Shown here: one piece after another, positions 45,901 to 56,997 of the stretch
How positions within the stretch are numbered: position 1 is the stretch's first letter
Layout: each line of letters opens with the position of its first letter
Assembly (NCBI GenBank): GCA_019137255.1
Contig: WPDH01000100.1
Location: 372,001-436,000 of the forward strand
Direction: 5' to 3'
DNA length: 64,000 nt
From: Corinectria fuckeliana
Lineage: Eukaryota > Ascomycota > Sordariomycetes > Hypocreales > Nectriaceae
The notes under the pieces: generated by a model
The model's database searches: none
What the model was told of the DNA's origin: nothing
What the model saw: the letters and a program-made list of their open reading frames with translations, nothing else
Made by a program: the position numbers and the translations under genes

Positions 45901-46947
45901 CTCGACGTCACGAGATGCCTTCTCAAGATGTCTCCTCTGATGCATGTTTTTGGCGAGTTGGGACTGCTTGGTTCGATCGTTTGCAGCCTCTAAGTAAGTT
46001 GTTCTCTTCTTTCTTTCTTTGCCGCCCACAAAAACGTTGCTTGTGACGTTGGTGTTGCTTGGAGCTCTTTGGATGGCTGGCTGTGTGGAAATCTTCGCTA
46101 TGTTTGGCGCTTGTGTTTTGTGATGGCCCAGCTTAGACATCAGTGTTGTCTTTGTCCCCGGGTTGGCGATTATCCTGCGAGCACCTGTAGCGGCGCCAGA
46201 GTTGCCCTGGGGTTTCTTTGGACCAGAAGTCGAAGAAATGGCCGGTTTTGCTAGGGTAGTCATGGGCAATCGATCTTCTGGGGCGGCAGCTTGGGGCCGA
46301 GAAATATCCTGACGCCCACGCTGGTCAAGTGATTGCTTTTGGTTGGTTTTTTTAGGAGCGGCGACCTTCTGGTCTTCGGCGGTCTTGACGTCTGGGCTCT
46401 GACTTTTGGAGGATTTGGTGTCTTGTTTCTGATTCTTGGAGGCTTTGGCGTCTGGGCTCTGATCTGCGGAGGCTTTGACCGCTAACCTCTCAGCCTCATC
46501 CTCCCCTTCGAAAGTCTTTTCTAACTCTTCCAGATATTCTTCGAGGGATATTTCATACACGGATGGCTCTCTACCACGCTCCAGACGCTTGCGATTTCGC
46601 TCCTCATGGCGAGCTATCTTGCTGTGGACTCTTTCTTTAACAGCCACTCTCCATTTCATGATGTATTCGTTAGCTTTGTCTTTATGACCGTCATTCTTTT
46701 TGCTCTCCTCCCAGTCAGCGAGCATCTGATCGTTGAGATTCTCAGGCGGTTCCCAAGATGCATCGTAAAGAGCGTAACCTTCCCAAAAGATGAGATACCT
46801 TGACATTCCATCCATCCCTTTTTCTGCAAGGATGTCGTTGACTAGCCATTCTTGGTCGGAGTCAGGTTCTTCCTCAATGGTTGATGCGAGTGAATCAGCG
46901 TCGCCCCCTTCATCCACGTCCATCGCTGTCGAGGGCGAGTTGCTCAT
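42922..46947 (-). CDS. large chromodomain protein
   Basis: Single 4026-nt exon, 1341 aa, from the ATG at 46947 (upstream in-frame codons lack ATG). A chromodomain occupies residues about 33-85: EWLVNDILAEKG, then YLIFWEGYALYDASWEPPENL. The aromatic cage positions are filled by Trp34, Trp55 and Tyr58, so methyl-lysine binding is plausible. A basic coiled region follows (KIARHEERNRKRLERGREP), then a long disordered part with KASKNQKQDTKSSKSQSPD repeats. A globular C-terminal half (about 500-1341) contains FFLAFPRSASPQAMFMARWL, GVVIIDEDAAWAIRLFPKF and VWIAGFNDSLTGPVDALDMTL, which I cannot assign. A role in H3K9me or H3K27me-dependent silencing is inferred from the chromodomain only. It is larger than Neurospora CDP-2. 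Confidence 0.85.
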   Translation of the reverse strand: MSNSPSTAMDVDEGGDADSLASTIEEEPDSDQEWLVNDILAEKGMDGMSRYLIFWEGYALYDASWEPPENLNDQMLADWEESKKNDGHKDKANEYIMKWRVAVKERVHSKIARHEERNRKRLERGREPSVYEISLEEYLEELEKTFEGEDEAERLAVKASADQSPDAKASKNQKQDTKSSKSQSPDVKTAEDQKVAAPKKTNQKQSLDQRGRQDISRPQAAAPEDRLPMTTLAKPAISSTSGPKKPQGNSGAATGARRIIANPGTKTTLMSKLGHHKTQAPNIAKISTQPAIQRAPSNTNVTSNVFVGGKERKKRTTYLEAANDRTKQSQLAKNMHQRRHLEKASRDVEGIIAPPTLPRSLISLDPAEKNPAAQETGSGLESTPTKNNEQNQTGVKEPEKAPSTIPKKKKSVRWDVGPDVQEPKEPIPELERTKKLASETSLFIEEPVFASPPPIFQVEEGLVELKEEGSEQSRVLPSMPQLSSAIHKPPLENSGICLATHNFTKDAKFCPSATASSLLTFEGTPRENMQLWLPILERSGTVTFTHTCLAQDFWTLLGGTSLEQLYRGIVTSRDDITSLQAAAERLKLGALGILCHIGELCILLHPSRCDEWAMGSQNEAIPPFLKFIIFEAGLFLEANALAPVSFSPDLGNEDLPPGTRPALLRRILDFEYSRLLPAMFQDTTNHHFFLAFPRSASPQAMFMARWLQSCNPDCKIQTSLDAGQWFSFLNLDGGVVIIDEDAAWAIRLFPKFATLLNSKRGKFTFRLFTKSSKTPALVHHDSSAFAEIGAIRLQPVFEFGTAILITPSFFVSRPQQAYVLMKWAWKSCQGEADRFQRARLVVCAGIEDWLYELTLERAKKPRPGWDQTHEAIEAAYKTWQIIRKMVYLSAEEDPSPLIFAPESIDGNDEQSLVNWFGWWSIMNMHHCRRFSVLGSSEVDPDHPARLFRHIKRPRFSPSIGSDSGEAQLQFGQQGAKHAALASHRGGNDQPSSGLAREEAGRVLGYEVRTVAQRIETIIYEANGWCPVMLHKFPVSYWNPDMPYHFGDYQSRYASYEKCFKWFKPLENENPAHNTMAALFYTIAGPWDPALYAKGVVPPRRPWLALHRPVNVHRRKEWCASELLIWDATPNEKLSQSKQIYEGDLIPAQREMIRVWNEGNQRKNPKLPIQKVWIAGFNDSLTGPVDALDMTLGDLRRFALEAKVWLPAPEHAMENSGWRSVLPGSMPTTPKPRSSAFDRMDIDEPAMVEKEKARASEIMTVFQPPRGRSPGPTKCVNRLYEHTMESLKRLPDDTEYYMEYSFRPTLEWYREQLAEGRGFEHISIVSWQTIFKRYHLPDPEEE

Positions 46948-48386
46948 TGTGTCTGAGGGGGGGTACCAGACACTCGCCACCAAGTGCAATCACGCTGTGC
47001 TAGATTAGGTGATCAGATCGGCAGGGACCGTGATGTATGATGGGCCTAGAGCGGTTGCGGGTCTCGATTGTGGGTAGCAATCCCTTTAGCAACCCCCTGA
47101 GTGAGACCTGGGAGGATGTTTTATCTCTTGCTTGTAGCACAACTTCTTATGTGGAAAACACTAAAAAGAAAGGTCTGGGTGAGGATCAGGTGGCGTGGAG
47201 GGCCGCAGTAGGAATCAGGCTTGAGGGAAGGCAAATAAGTTGGGATCAGATGTGGGAATGCTGGAGTTGGTAAAGGGGGGTGAACGAGGCATAGGCGGGT
47301 AGTCACTCGCGTGAAGATGCAGACGGGAGGCCCGTTTGTTGTGCGCCTGCACATGGGTACTTACGACTCGAAAGTGACGGCACGTGATATGGTTGTATGG
47401 CTGACAAGTGACGGCAGCGAGTGACCAGAAACCTGCGAATACATGACATTTACTCACTGTACCTAAAGTTGCAGATACCAAAATCTCCAGGGCACTATCG
47501 AACAGTAACCTTAGTTGGCATTCGCTTCTCGCGGCTTAGAACAACTAGGGCTGCAGGGCTGCAACTATTGCCGATAGATGCTGTCCACAAGAGGTCAGGT
47601 TGAAGACGGGATTTCGGTGCCTGGTGCCATTGAATGCAGCTAGTATTATATGTACAGTACGGTGTCTTCATCTACCATCGAGCTAGGGGCAGGCCAGGTA
47701 ACAGCGAAGGCTAAGTGCTTATCTACCACATCCATTTGGACAGTAAATGTACCTACCTAGGTATCTAGCAGCACACGCGCCGAAGGTGGTGGTGCAAGCC
47801 TAGGCGGCTGTTTGCCCGCTTAACTCACCTCACGAAACCTCCATCAAAAAGTCAAGGGTAGGTAAGTACCCGCTACTTGCTGAAAAAGGTCCACGAGTGG
47901 GCTATGCACCACGTAGAATGCTAGTACTTACTACCTTATGTAGTTGGATTCGACCTCGGGGAATAACCAGATGGTATCATCAACATCCATGGTTGGAGCC
48001 TGCTCCTAGGTAGCCGCAATTCAGTGGGAATCACGAGTCCTTGTTCTTTGTCGCTGCCTGGCACGTCTTCATCCCCTTCTATTTAGGGGCTTTGTTCTAG
48101 CTCCAGGCGCATGCATTTTTACCTGGGCCAGGTTGCATTCCCTCCACTACCACTACCACTACCACTACCACCAATACCACTGGGCTCGACCGTGCTAAGT
48201 ACACCGTTACTTTACCCCTCGGCACCACGGGATAAGGTACGACGACCGCCTATCGCCAGAGCCGCGCATTCTCTCCCTCTCCACATCCCACACATCATCT
48301 ACGTCGACTCCCTCGCCTCCAGCGCCAGCGCCTTCGCTCTCACCCTTATCCTCCCGACGACTTCGCTGAAGCCATCCATCGCTACC
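46948..48386. other. divergent promoter region, chromodomain gene and Rab11 gene
   Basis: 1.44 kb with TACCTAGGTA-type motifs at 47745-47765 and a CACTAC microsatellite at 48145-48175. The latter lies in what is probably the 5' UTR of the Rab gene. No gene seen. Confidence 0.55.
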
Positions 48387-49344
48387 ATGGCCAACGACGA
48401 ATATGATGTGCGTGCCCTCTCCCATCATGCGCTCCCACTCGTCTCCCACCACGTTGCTGACCAGTCCCCCCTGTGCAGTTCCTCTTCAAAGGTGCCGTCA
48501 CCCATCCCTTTGGGCCACCGCCTATCCCCAGCGATCCGCCCCGCGCCAACTCTTACTGACTCTCCCGGAATTGCAGTCGTGTTGATCGGAGACTCTGGAG
48601 TCGGAAAATCCAACCTTCTCAGCCGATTTACTCGAAACGAGTTCAACCTCGACTCTAAGTCGACCATTGGTGTTGAGTTCGCCACCAGGTCCATCCAAGT
48701 CGACTCCAAGACGATCAAGGCCCAGATCTGGGATACCGCCGGACAGGAGCGATACCGCGCTATCACCTCCGCCTACTACCGTGGTGCTGTGGGCGCCCTG
48801 CTCGTCTACGACATCAGCAAGCATCAGACCTACGAGAACGTCACACGATGGCTCAAGGAACTGCGGGATCATGCCGATGCCAACATCGTCATCATGCTGG
48901 TGGGAAACAAGAGCGATTTGAGACATTTGAGGGCTGTCCCGACCGAGGAGGCCAAAGCCTTTGCTAGTGCGTTTAACCTTTGCAGGTCTATGTGTCGATG
49001 CACACGCATCTGCGTCGACTGGAGTTATTTTGCTAAATGTATTCTTCGCAGGCGAGAACCACCTGTCCTTTATCGAGACCTCTGCCCTCGATGCCAGCAA
49101 TGTCGAGCTTGCATTCCAGAACATCTTGACCGGTACGTCCAACCCCCCGGTCCAGCCTAGACCCCTTCCCCGGCGCCTCATCCTGGACTTGATGCTAATA
49201 ATGCATGCAGAGATCTACCGAATCGTATCCAGCAAGGCGCTCGACAGCGGCGACAGCGCCCAAGCCACCATTGGTGCGGGCACCAACATCTCACTCAGCA
49301 AGCCCGCCGACGACGAGGGCGCGAAGGGTGGCAAGTGTTGTTAA
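48387..49344 (+). CDS. ypt31: Rab GTPase Ypt31/Rab11
   Basis: Five exons: 48387-48407 (21 nt), 48479-48491 (13-nt microexon), 48577-48966, 49052-49132 and 49211-49344; 212 aa. The spliced start reads MANDEYDFLFKVVLIGDSG. All G-motifs are present: GDSGVGKSN (P-loop), STIGVEF with effector loop, WDTAGQERYR (switch II with the catalytic Gln), GNKSDL, and ETSALD. The C-terminus GGKCC is the double-geranylgeranylation signal. It acts at late Golgi and recycling endosomes in exocytic traffic to the hyphal tip. The first coding exons are unusually small: residues 1-7 come from exon 1 and FLFK plus one base from the microexon. Sequence is near-identical to other fungal Ypt31/Rab11 as I know them. Confidence 0.96.
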
Positions 49345-50043
49345 GTTTCTGCGGGGACCGTTTCGCGACGGATTATAGGGCTTAGGGGGATGGAATACCA
49401 GGCGTCTCGTTTGTTCCCCGGAATGCTCGTCACATAAGGAGAGACTCGAGGAGACGAGGAATCGTGATACGTCTTTTTTGATATCAGAAGGCGCGGTTAC
49501 TTCGGCTTTCCTTTGTTCTTGTTGTCATGATGGTTGTCTGGGGTTGATGCGTCTAACGATCGCTGCGACATGGTCATCTTACGTAGTTGAAATGAATCTT
49601 TTAATGTTCATTATCGCCATAGAGCCTCTCTGTTGTGGCTGACTTGCAGCCTGCTGCTTCTGGTGGGAGCAGAGCTACCGAGTGAATGGCAGGGTCTCTC
49701 CCTACGCTCTCTCAACGGATTTTTAGGAGAAGGTTGGACATCAAAGCCGCTGCCGGCATCATCATGGCCACCTTAGGAAACACCTGGAATAGGTTTTTCT
49801 GCAAAGTTCGGGCCACGCAACGAGTCTCTCTCCGATCTCGTTCCAGCGGGCGGCCTTGGCAATGGCATGGCGGTGTCTACGCCGGCTCCACCTACTTGCG
49901 ATAAGACAGCTCTAGAGCTTATCGCAGCGGAGAAAATCCGCTGCCGACCAAATTTTTTGTAACCCGCCCGCCATCGCCGCAAGCCATTATTCCATCCTTT
50001 GCGAAGACTGCGACAACCGAACCACAACGCTTTTCCGAACACA
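49345..50043. other. intergenic between Rab11 and Brx1 genes
   Basis: 3' flank of the Rab gene and promoter of the Brx1 gene. No supported gene. T-rich processing region near 49470-49530. Confidence 0.6.
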
Positions 50044-51085
50044 ATGGCCGCCGTATACAAGTCCATATCCAGGTCCAGTGCGCCTAAGGCCGATGCGCCC
50101 AGCAATGGCGTCAAGAAGAACAAGCAGAGGGTCTTGATCCTCTCCTCCCGAGGCGTCACCTACCGGTAAGAAATCTTGTCCCTGGCTCGACCATGACGGA
50201 GCGCATGTATCTAACGTGGTTTCGCTGCATAGACACCGCCATCTCTTGAACGATATCGCCTCGATGCTTCCCCACAGCCGAAAGGATGCCAAGTTCGATT
50301 CTAAGACTAAGCTCTACGAACTGAACGAGTTGGCTGAACTCTACAACTGCAACAACGTCCTCTTCTTCGAGGCGCGAAAGGGAAAGGATCTTTACGTGTG
50401 GTTTAGCAAAGTCCCTAACGGACCTACTGTCAAGTTCCACCTTCAGAACCGTGAGAAGAGACAGTGTCGCAGACCTGTTTTTGATTGCTAATGTTGAATA
50501 GTGCACACCATGGAGGAGCTTCACTTCACAGGCAACTGCTTAAAGGGCTCAAGACCGATCCTGTCATTCGACGCCGCCTTCGAGAAGCAACCCCACCTCC
50601 GAGTCATCAAGGAACTCTTCCTTCACACCTTTGGCGTTCCCGAAGACACCCGTAAATCGAAGCCTTTCATTGATCACGTCATGGGATTCAGCTTCGCCGA
50701 CGGCAAGATTTGGATCCGGAATTACCAGATCAACGAGGTTGAGGCTGGAGCTGGCAAGGATGGCGAAGAGGAGAAGTCTAGCAGATCGAAGGCGGGAAGC
50801 AAGGAGACGGAGGTTAATCTGGTCGAGATTGGCCCTCGATTCGTCCTCACACCCATTGTGATCCAGGAGGGATCATTCGGTGGTCCCATCATCTACGAGA
50901 ACAGGGAGTTCGTGTCGCCAAACCAGGTCCGAGCTGAAGTCCGACAGTCAAAGGCCTCGCGGCACAACGCTCGCGCAGAGCAGACGGTGGGGCGAATGTC
51001 CAAGAAGAGCGACCTTGGACTACGGTCCAAGAGTAGCCAGCGGGCGCCCAAGGACCAGTTGGATACCAAGATGCTGTTCGCTTAG
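50044..51085 (+). CDS. brx1: ribosome biogenesis protein Brx1 (Brix domain)
   Basis: Exons 50044-50165, 50233-50450 and 50502-51085; joins read GVTYRHRHLLND and HLQNLHTMEELHFTGN; 307 aa, near the normal family length of about 300. The Brix domain begins at about residue 28 (RVLILSSRGVTYR), continues LLNDIASMLPHSRKDAKFD, CNNVLFFEARKGKDLYVWF and KGSRPILSFDAAF, and ends with GPRFVLTPIVIQEGSFGGP. The C-terminal tail is basic, typical of Brx1. The protein works in nucleolar 60S pre-ribosome assembly with Ebp2. The first 27 residues are Lys/Ser rich. Confidence 0.95.
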
Positions 51086-52107
51086 ACGCCGTGATACCTG
51101 TCAATACTCTGGCTTTCTGTGTCTCTAAAACCGGGACGGGTTATAGGAGTTTATGGGAATTTTGTAGTGCAGTTCGTCATAAAAAGGAAATTTCGCTTGT
51201 TGTTATTGCACATTTTAAGCCCAATTCTGATAATTATCCTTTGCCTAGGGTGTCCAACTCCGGCAATCAGTTGCATCCCGTTGTTTGGCCCGCGGTCGGC
51301 AAATGTTCGGGGATTTGGGATCAAGACGCGACCCAGGCTGGCAGGCTGTCCCGACGTGTCAGTCCCGACGTGTCAGTCATAATTAGCCCCTTTCCAACTC
51401 TTCGCCTTCCATCTCGACTGCGACATCATCCAAGCATGACCAGGATCGAGATCGCCTTGTCCACCGTAATGGTGCCGAACTCGCTCTCCCAATTGATGCC
51501 CCAGTGCATTTCCCGTTGTTTGACAAGCCCCAAAGCCGGGGTGGTTGCTCAGTAAGCCCCCGACTGTTAGACGCTTCTCGGTGACTCAATAGTCGTCACT
51601 GCGAGGCTACAGCGGAGCTTCAGCGCTCTGATCTCAACATTCATCCATCAATTCTTCGCAATTGCCGTAAAGACTAGCGTCGTACCTGTTGTTCCAGGCA
51701 CCTCTCCGGAATATTCTCCATTGCCCGGATATCCAGGCTTGCTTTGATCATCTTATCAGGGCGACCTAGTGAACGGCACGACTTTGGTTGACTCGTCATA
51801 CCAACCCATTGACCTATTCGGTCCTATCATACATCAACAATGTCCCTTATACATGGTAGGCCACTCATCCTCACCTTCAACTGTACTTGAGCTGACATGC
51901 CCAGATACCTTCGCAGTAGCGATCCGCCGTCTCTGAAACCCTTACAGAAGATCAGTCATATCGCAGAGGAGAAAGGACACAAGCCATCGTGTTGTTTTCT
52001 CTTTTGCTCTTCAATCCCTAAATCCTGCTCTCGAACACTGCACGCATTCCCCTTCTAATTCCACCGTTTTACTTTCCCCTCTCCACCAAACAGAAGCCAA
52101 GAAAGCT
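51086..52107. other. intergenic
   Basis: 3' flank of Brx1 and 5' flank of the F-box gene, with a pyrimidine-rich leader at 52000-52090. A short direct repeat of TCCCGACGTGTCAGTC occurs at 51350-51378. No gene seen. Confidence 0.55.
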
Positions 52108-53458
52108 ATGATGGCGTTCTCTACAACTGAAGGGCCCTGCCTGACGGGACTCCCTATCGAGATACTCCTCGACATCTATCACCAGCTTGACTTGGAGAGT
52201 ATTTTCAACTTTGCGGCTGCTAACAAGACATTCTTTGACCTGTTCACGGCAGGAAGGGCATCTATTTTGCTTCCGGTTCTAGCTCGGGACTTTAGCCCGC
52301 TCGACGAGCTTTTGCAAGTGTACACTGCCACCGATAACGACTTGGAGCCGCCCGGCGGGCTGTATGTGCCTCGGCGGATCGTCTTCCAGCGTCATGCTGG
52401 GGACAGTGGGACAGTGCTTGCTCCACGACCAGAATGCTGGCTCATGGCCACAGCGGAACCCCGCCATGGCTTTACAAATGCCGTCAAGACACGGATGCCC
52501 AACGCACCTCCAACTCCAACCATGAAGACGGTCATTCTGACCGAACGTGACTTGGAGCCTTTGCTCAAACTCTGCCGGCTCGTGCGCAGATGGGAGGAGC
52601 GGTTTCCTCAGATGAGGTGGTTTCACGAGCCGGAGGACTGCAGACTCCTCCGGCCACACGAGGCAGAGAGATTCCGCAGAGCCTTTTACAGATGGTGGCT
52701 CTATGGGTTCTACTTCCACGGTGAGCTGCCTAGGCCGAGGACTGGGCTTCCCGAGCCGTTTGTGGATGACCTTCGGACCAGTCAAATGCGACGTCACTCT
52801 ACGAGTGAGCTGCTGGAACTAATGGACCTGGTTGAGACGATGAAGGATGTTGTTTTGCACTACCTCTGTCCCCGTCTTGATCCGAATCAGCAACATGTAA
52901 GCTGCACGTGAGATAATACGTGAAGTCAACTACTGACAAGACGTCTAGGATGAATACGACCTGCCGCTTATCGATACTGTTGACCGACCCCAGTCACTGA
53001 TGACGGGCTGGAATGATCAAAGCCGATGGGGACGCATTGTCAAGACATATGCGAAGCTAGCTCCCGACAAGTTGATTCATCTATTCGAAAACATCTATAG
53101 CTATCCTCGCAAACGGCTCATCGTCGCGGCGAGCCTGCACCACTCCAACTTTACACTGGACCAGGAATCCATCCAGATCGCCATCAGGTGTGCCTTGGAT
53201 GAGCGACACTGGCTGGACAGAATGCCAAGTCTGGCAGAAGACAGCGTAGGTGGCATCGTCGACTTTGATGATGAGCGCGACGACGAACGTCTGACCTTTT
53301 GTGGCGATGCCAGCCCGGACGGATCGCTGCCCCTAGGGCTCCAGTTTGTGCGGTCTTTTTCGCAGTACTCGCCGCGAGGAGACGATGGATCATATCTGGA
53401 GGAGCACCATCAACAGAGCTGGACGGGCGGGCGGTTCGTGGTGCCTTCAGTGCGCTAA
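52108..53458 (+). CDS. F-box-containing hypothetical protein
   Basis: Exons 52108-52896 and 52949-53458, intron 52 nt (GTAAGC, CTACTGAC, CTAG) in phase 0; 432 aa. Tandem ATGs at 52108 and 52111. An N-terminal F-box-like segment, LTGLPIEILLDIYHQLDLES then FAAANKTFFDLF, lies at residues about 12-46 and would contact Skp1 in an SCF ubiquitin ligase. The remainder (ERDLEPLLKLCRLVRRWEERF, FRRAFYRWWLYGFYFHGEL) resembles lineage-specific fungal F-box proteins with no named substrate domain. The target is unknown. Confidence 0.82.
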
Positions 53459-54577
53459 GTCTTACTTTGCACATAGTTAGACCATTGGTTTGGGATGCCT
53501 GGCGCTGGAAGAGCATAGATTGTTTGAAGAGTATATATCTAGGTACTGAAGGTTAGAGCTTCGGCCCTGATTTGAAAAGTTGACTTCGATATATCTGTGA
53601 AGAGGTGCTTGTTGTCGATGTGAATGCTTAAGAAGGCACTAAGCCTCGACATTCATTGCCAAGCATCTCGCCTAGATGTAAAAGAGAGCTATCAAAGCTA
53701 TCTTAAAGCCAACCTTCTGGTCTCGCAATTTGTACAACCTCGAAGACAAAAGCCGTTGAGGTGGTTCATGGTCACTGGATGGATCATGTGTTATGGTGGC
53801 GGATGGTCCTGTACTTTGTAGGGTTGCCCACTAACAGTACAGGAGTAGCTCATCTTACTGGCTGGCAGCGCCTAAGCCAGGCCACCAAAATTAGCCACGG
53901 CCACCGAGCCTCACCTTCGCATCCAACTTAGAGATAGCTAGGCTCAGGCCAATCTACACTCCTCCTGCGCCGCTCTCGCTGCCACTCTCTACGCGCCGCT
54001 CCGCCCTCTCAGCAGCGTCCAGCAGAGACTACCCCTCGGTCTCAAGGCCTCGCGTATGCGTTGATCCCCTGGAGCGCCCTGGGTTTTGATGCCGCTCGGT
54101 GCTCATCGCGCCATCCTGGTGACCACCCTTTGTCTTTCATTGATCTTACTTGGTGAGTTCCGCGCTCAATTGACCTCCCTCTTTATGCGGCCAATCGCGC
54201 GCGCTACTCCGTGTTCGGGGTTCTTACCTTTGTCTGCTGTGTGCTTGTTCCTGTCCCTCTCTTCGCGCGTCTTTGTGTCGTTCGGTAATAAAAGTCGTCG
54301 CAAGGGGCGCCCTCAGCCAAATCCATGGGCTCATAGTTGACAGCAACTTGCTACATTGCATAACGCATTGCGCGCTGACTTTAATCTGATATCTACTTAA
54401 TTTGTCTCTTATTTCTTTTGTTTCTCACAGCGTCAAGCTCACATTTACCTATAGTATCGACACCAGCAGGGCATCCTAGTGGACCTAAGCCAGCCCGCTG
54501 TACTGGCCACAGCAACGACGCCGGCAGAGTCCATTGGTTCTACTGGCCCTTGGTGAGGAACCTCACTGCACTTGATC
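53459..54577. other. intergenic / probable long 5' UTR of HDA1
   Basis: 1.1 kb. The 53.9-54.58 kb part is pyrimidine-rich with GTGAGT/CAG-like signals (a GTGAGT donor at 54152, a CTCACAG acceptor at 54424-54430) that could be a 5' UTR intron. No open frame with coding character. Confidence 0.5.
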
Positions 54578-56997
54578 ATGGACCTTGACGTCCCTATGGG
54601 GGGCGAGGACCATCTCATGAATGATGCCGAGGCTCCCAACGGGTTCCCCGAGCGAGGTAGCAATGGCATCGACGACGACAACACTGCGTCCGAGGAGGGC
54701 AGCTTTGACGCAGACAGTGATGCGGAGCCCCAGGACCTTGCATTGGATCAGATACGACGGCGAGGCCTGCTTCCAACTGGGTGTTGCTACGATGATCGGA
54801 TGAAGCTACATATGAATGCGGACTTCAGTCCAAATACTCACCATCCTGAGGACCCTCGTCGCATACACGAGATATTCAAGGCCTTCAAGAAGATGGGTCT
54901 TGTATACAGCGGCCCGGCATCGGAGCTTGCCAGGATAATCAAGGACTGCCCAATAAGGTACATGTGGCGGATACCTGCTCGCCCCGCGACGAGAGAGGAG
55001 ATCTGCCTCGCCCATTCCCCCGACCATCTCAGCTGGGTTGAGAGTCTGGAACACATGAGCACAGCCGAGCTCCGAGAGCTGACCAAACAGTATGACCAGG
55101 GCCGCGAGTCTCTCTACGTCGGCAGCATGTCATACCCGGCGGCGTTGCTCTCCGCTGGAGGTGCCATCGAGACGTGCAAGAACGTCGTGACGGGGCAGGT
55201 CAAGAATGCCTTCGCGGTGATCCGTCCCCCGGGCCACCACGCCGAGTTCGATGCTCCTATGGGTTTCTGTTTCTTCAACAACGTCCCCGTGGCAGTCAGG
55301 GTCTGCCAGCAGGATTATCCAGACATCTGTCGGAAGGTTCTGATTCTGGACTGGGATGTCCACCACGGCAATGGTGTTCAGAACATATTCTATCACGATG
55401 CCAACGTCCTCTACATCTCGCTACACGTATACCAAGACGGCATCTTTTACCCCGGGAAGCCTCCCAACTCCATGACGCCTGACGGTGGACTCGGAAATTG
55501 TGGCAGCGGTGCCGGACTCGGCAAGAACGTCAATATTGGCTGGCACGATCAGGGGATGGGTGATGGAGAGTACATGGCAGCTTTCCAAAAGATCGTCATG
55601 CCAATTGCCAAGGAGTTTAACCCCGACCTCGTTGTAATTTCTGCTGGCTTCGACGCGGCAGATGGCGACGAATTAGGAGGCTGCTTTGTCTCCCCTGGCT
55701 GTTACGCTCACATGACCCACATGCTGATGTCGCTGGCCGACGGCAAGGTCGCGGTGTGCTTGGAGGGCGGCTATAATCTCAAAGCCATCTCCAACTCCGC
55801 AGTTGCTGTGGCGAGGACTCTCATGGGTGAGCCTCCACCAAAGATGGAGATTCCCAAGATCAACAAAGAGGCAGCGCGCATCTTAGCCAAGGTCCAGGCT
55901 AACCAGGCTCCCTACTGGGAATGCATGCGACCAGGAGTCATCAACGTCCCTGAGGTTCAGAAACTCAACGCGAACCGCCTCCACGACGTCATCCGGAACG
56001 CGCAGCGGCAGGTCCTCCAGTCCAAGCATAACATGGTCTCACTATATGTGCAACGCGAACAGATATATAAATCATTTGAGAACCAAGTTCTGGTCACGCC
56101 AAATCTACACGACGCGAAAGGGATTCTGGTAATTATCCACGATCCGTAAGTCCCTCACTCCTTCATTACCTCGCCGACTTTGCTAACTCCGCAACCTCTT
56201 CCAGGCCTCAACTACTAGCTCAGCCAGATGTTATCGACACAACCCTCGAGCTGCACAACGCTTGGGTGGTAAGTACTTGATGTTTTTGTTTTCGGAGTTT
56301 GGCTGCTAACTAGGCATCTCAGGTCGACGGAGTTACAGACTACATTGATTGGGCTGTCAGTCAGAAGTTTGGGGTCATGGACATCAACGTGCCTGCGTAC
56401 ATCACGCACGACGAAGTAAGCACCCCGGCCCTTAGTGCCGACGATGATCTGACAATGCAGGATTCCGATTCCTACATACCCGCATCTAAGGAGAAGGTTC
56501 TCCAGCAGCAGCTTCAATCCTTAATGTGCTACCTCTGGGATAACTACCTGCAGCTGTACGATGCCGACGATATCTTCCTCATGGGCGTCGGAAACGCATA
56601 CCTTGGAGTCAAGGTTCTCCTGCTAAGCAGAGGTACTATCCCCTTACTCCTACCATGAAGCTTGTACTAAATCTTTCTAGAATGCAAATCGAGAATCTCC
56701 GGTGTTGTCAACTTTGTGACAGGCAACCTCCGACCTGTCAAGTCTGACATGGACGCTGACCTGTCCTCTTGGTACAAAGAGAACTCGCGTGTCTACGTTG
56801 CGGGCGACCACGCGTGCTGGTCAGACCACGACCTCACTCGAAAGGTCAACAAGAGACGGTTCGGGACGGTGGTGCGAAGTCCCATGTTCGGGCTCAATAA
56901 GATGATGCAGGGACATGCGGTCGAGGCACAGGAGTGGATTATGGGGAGGACTTCGGAAAACTCGGACGTGGACTCGACGGAGGAGGATAAGCTATAA
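54578..56997 (+). CDS. hda1: class II histone deacetylase Hda1
   Basis: Five exons: 54578-56145, 56205-56268, 56323-56415, 56461-56632 and 56681-56997; 737 aa, with start MDLDVPMGGED. The deacetylase domain (about residues 65-420) has every catalytic element: RPPGHHAEFDAPMGFCFFNN with the His pair, LDWDVHHGNGVQ (zinc Asp and His), SAGFDAADGDELGG (zinc Asp), and LEGGYN with the transition-state Tyr. The C-terminal third is the Arb2-like domain of fungal Hda1 (KGILVIIHDPPQLLAQPD, DGVTDYIDWAVSQKFGVMDI, DDIFLMGVGNAYLGVKVLL, GVVNFVTGNLRPVKSD). It deacetylates histones H2B/H3 and acts in heterochromatin and gene repression. The small C-terminal introns are all of normal type. Confidence 0.95.
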
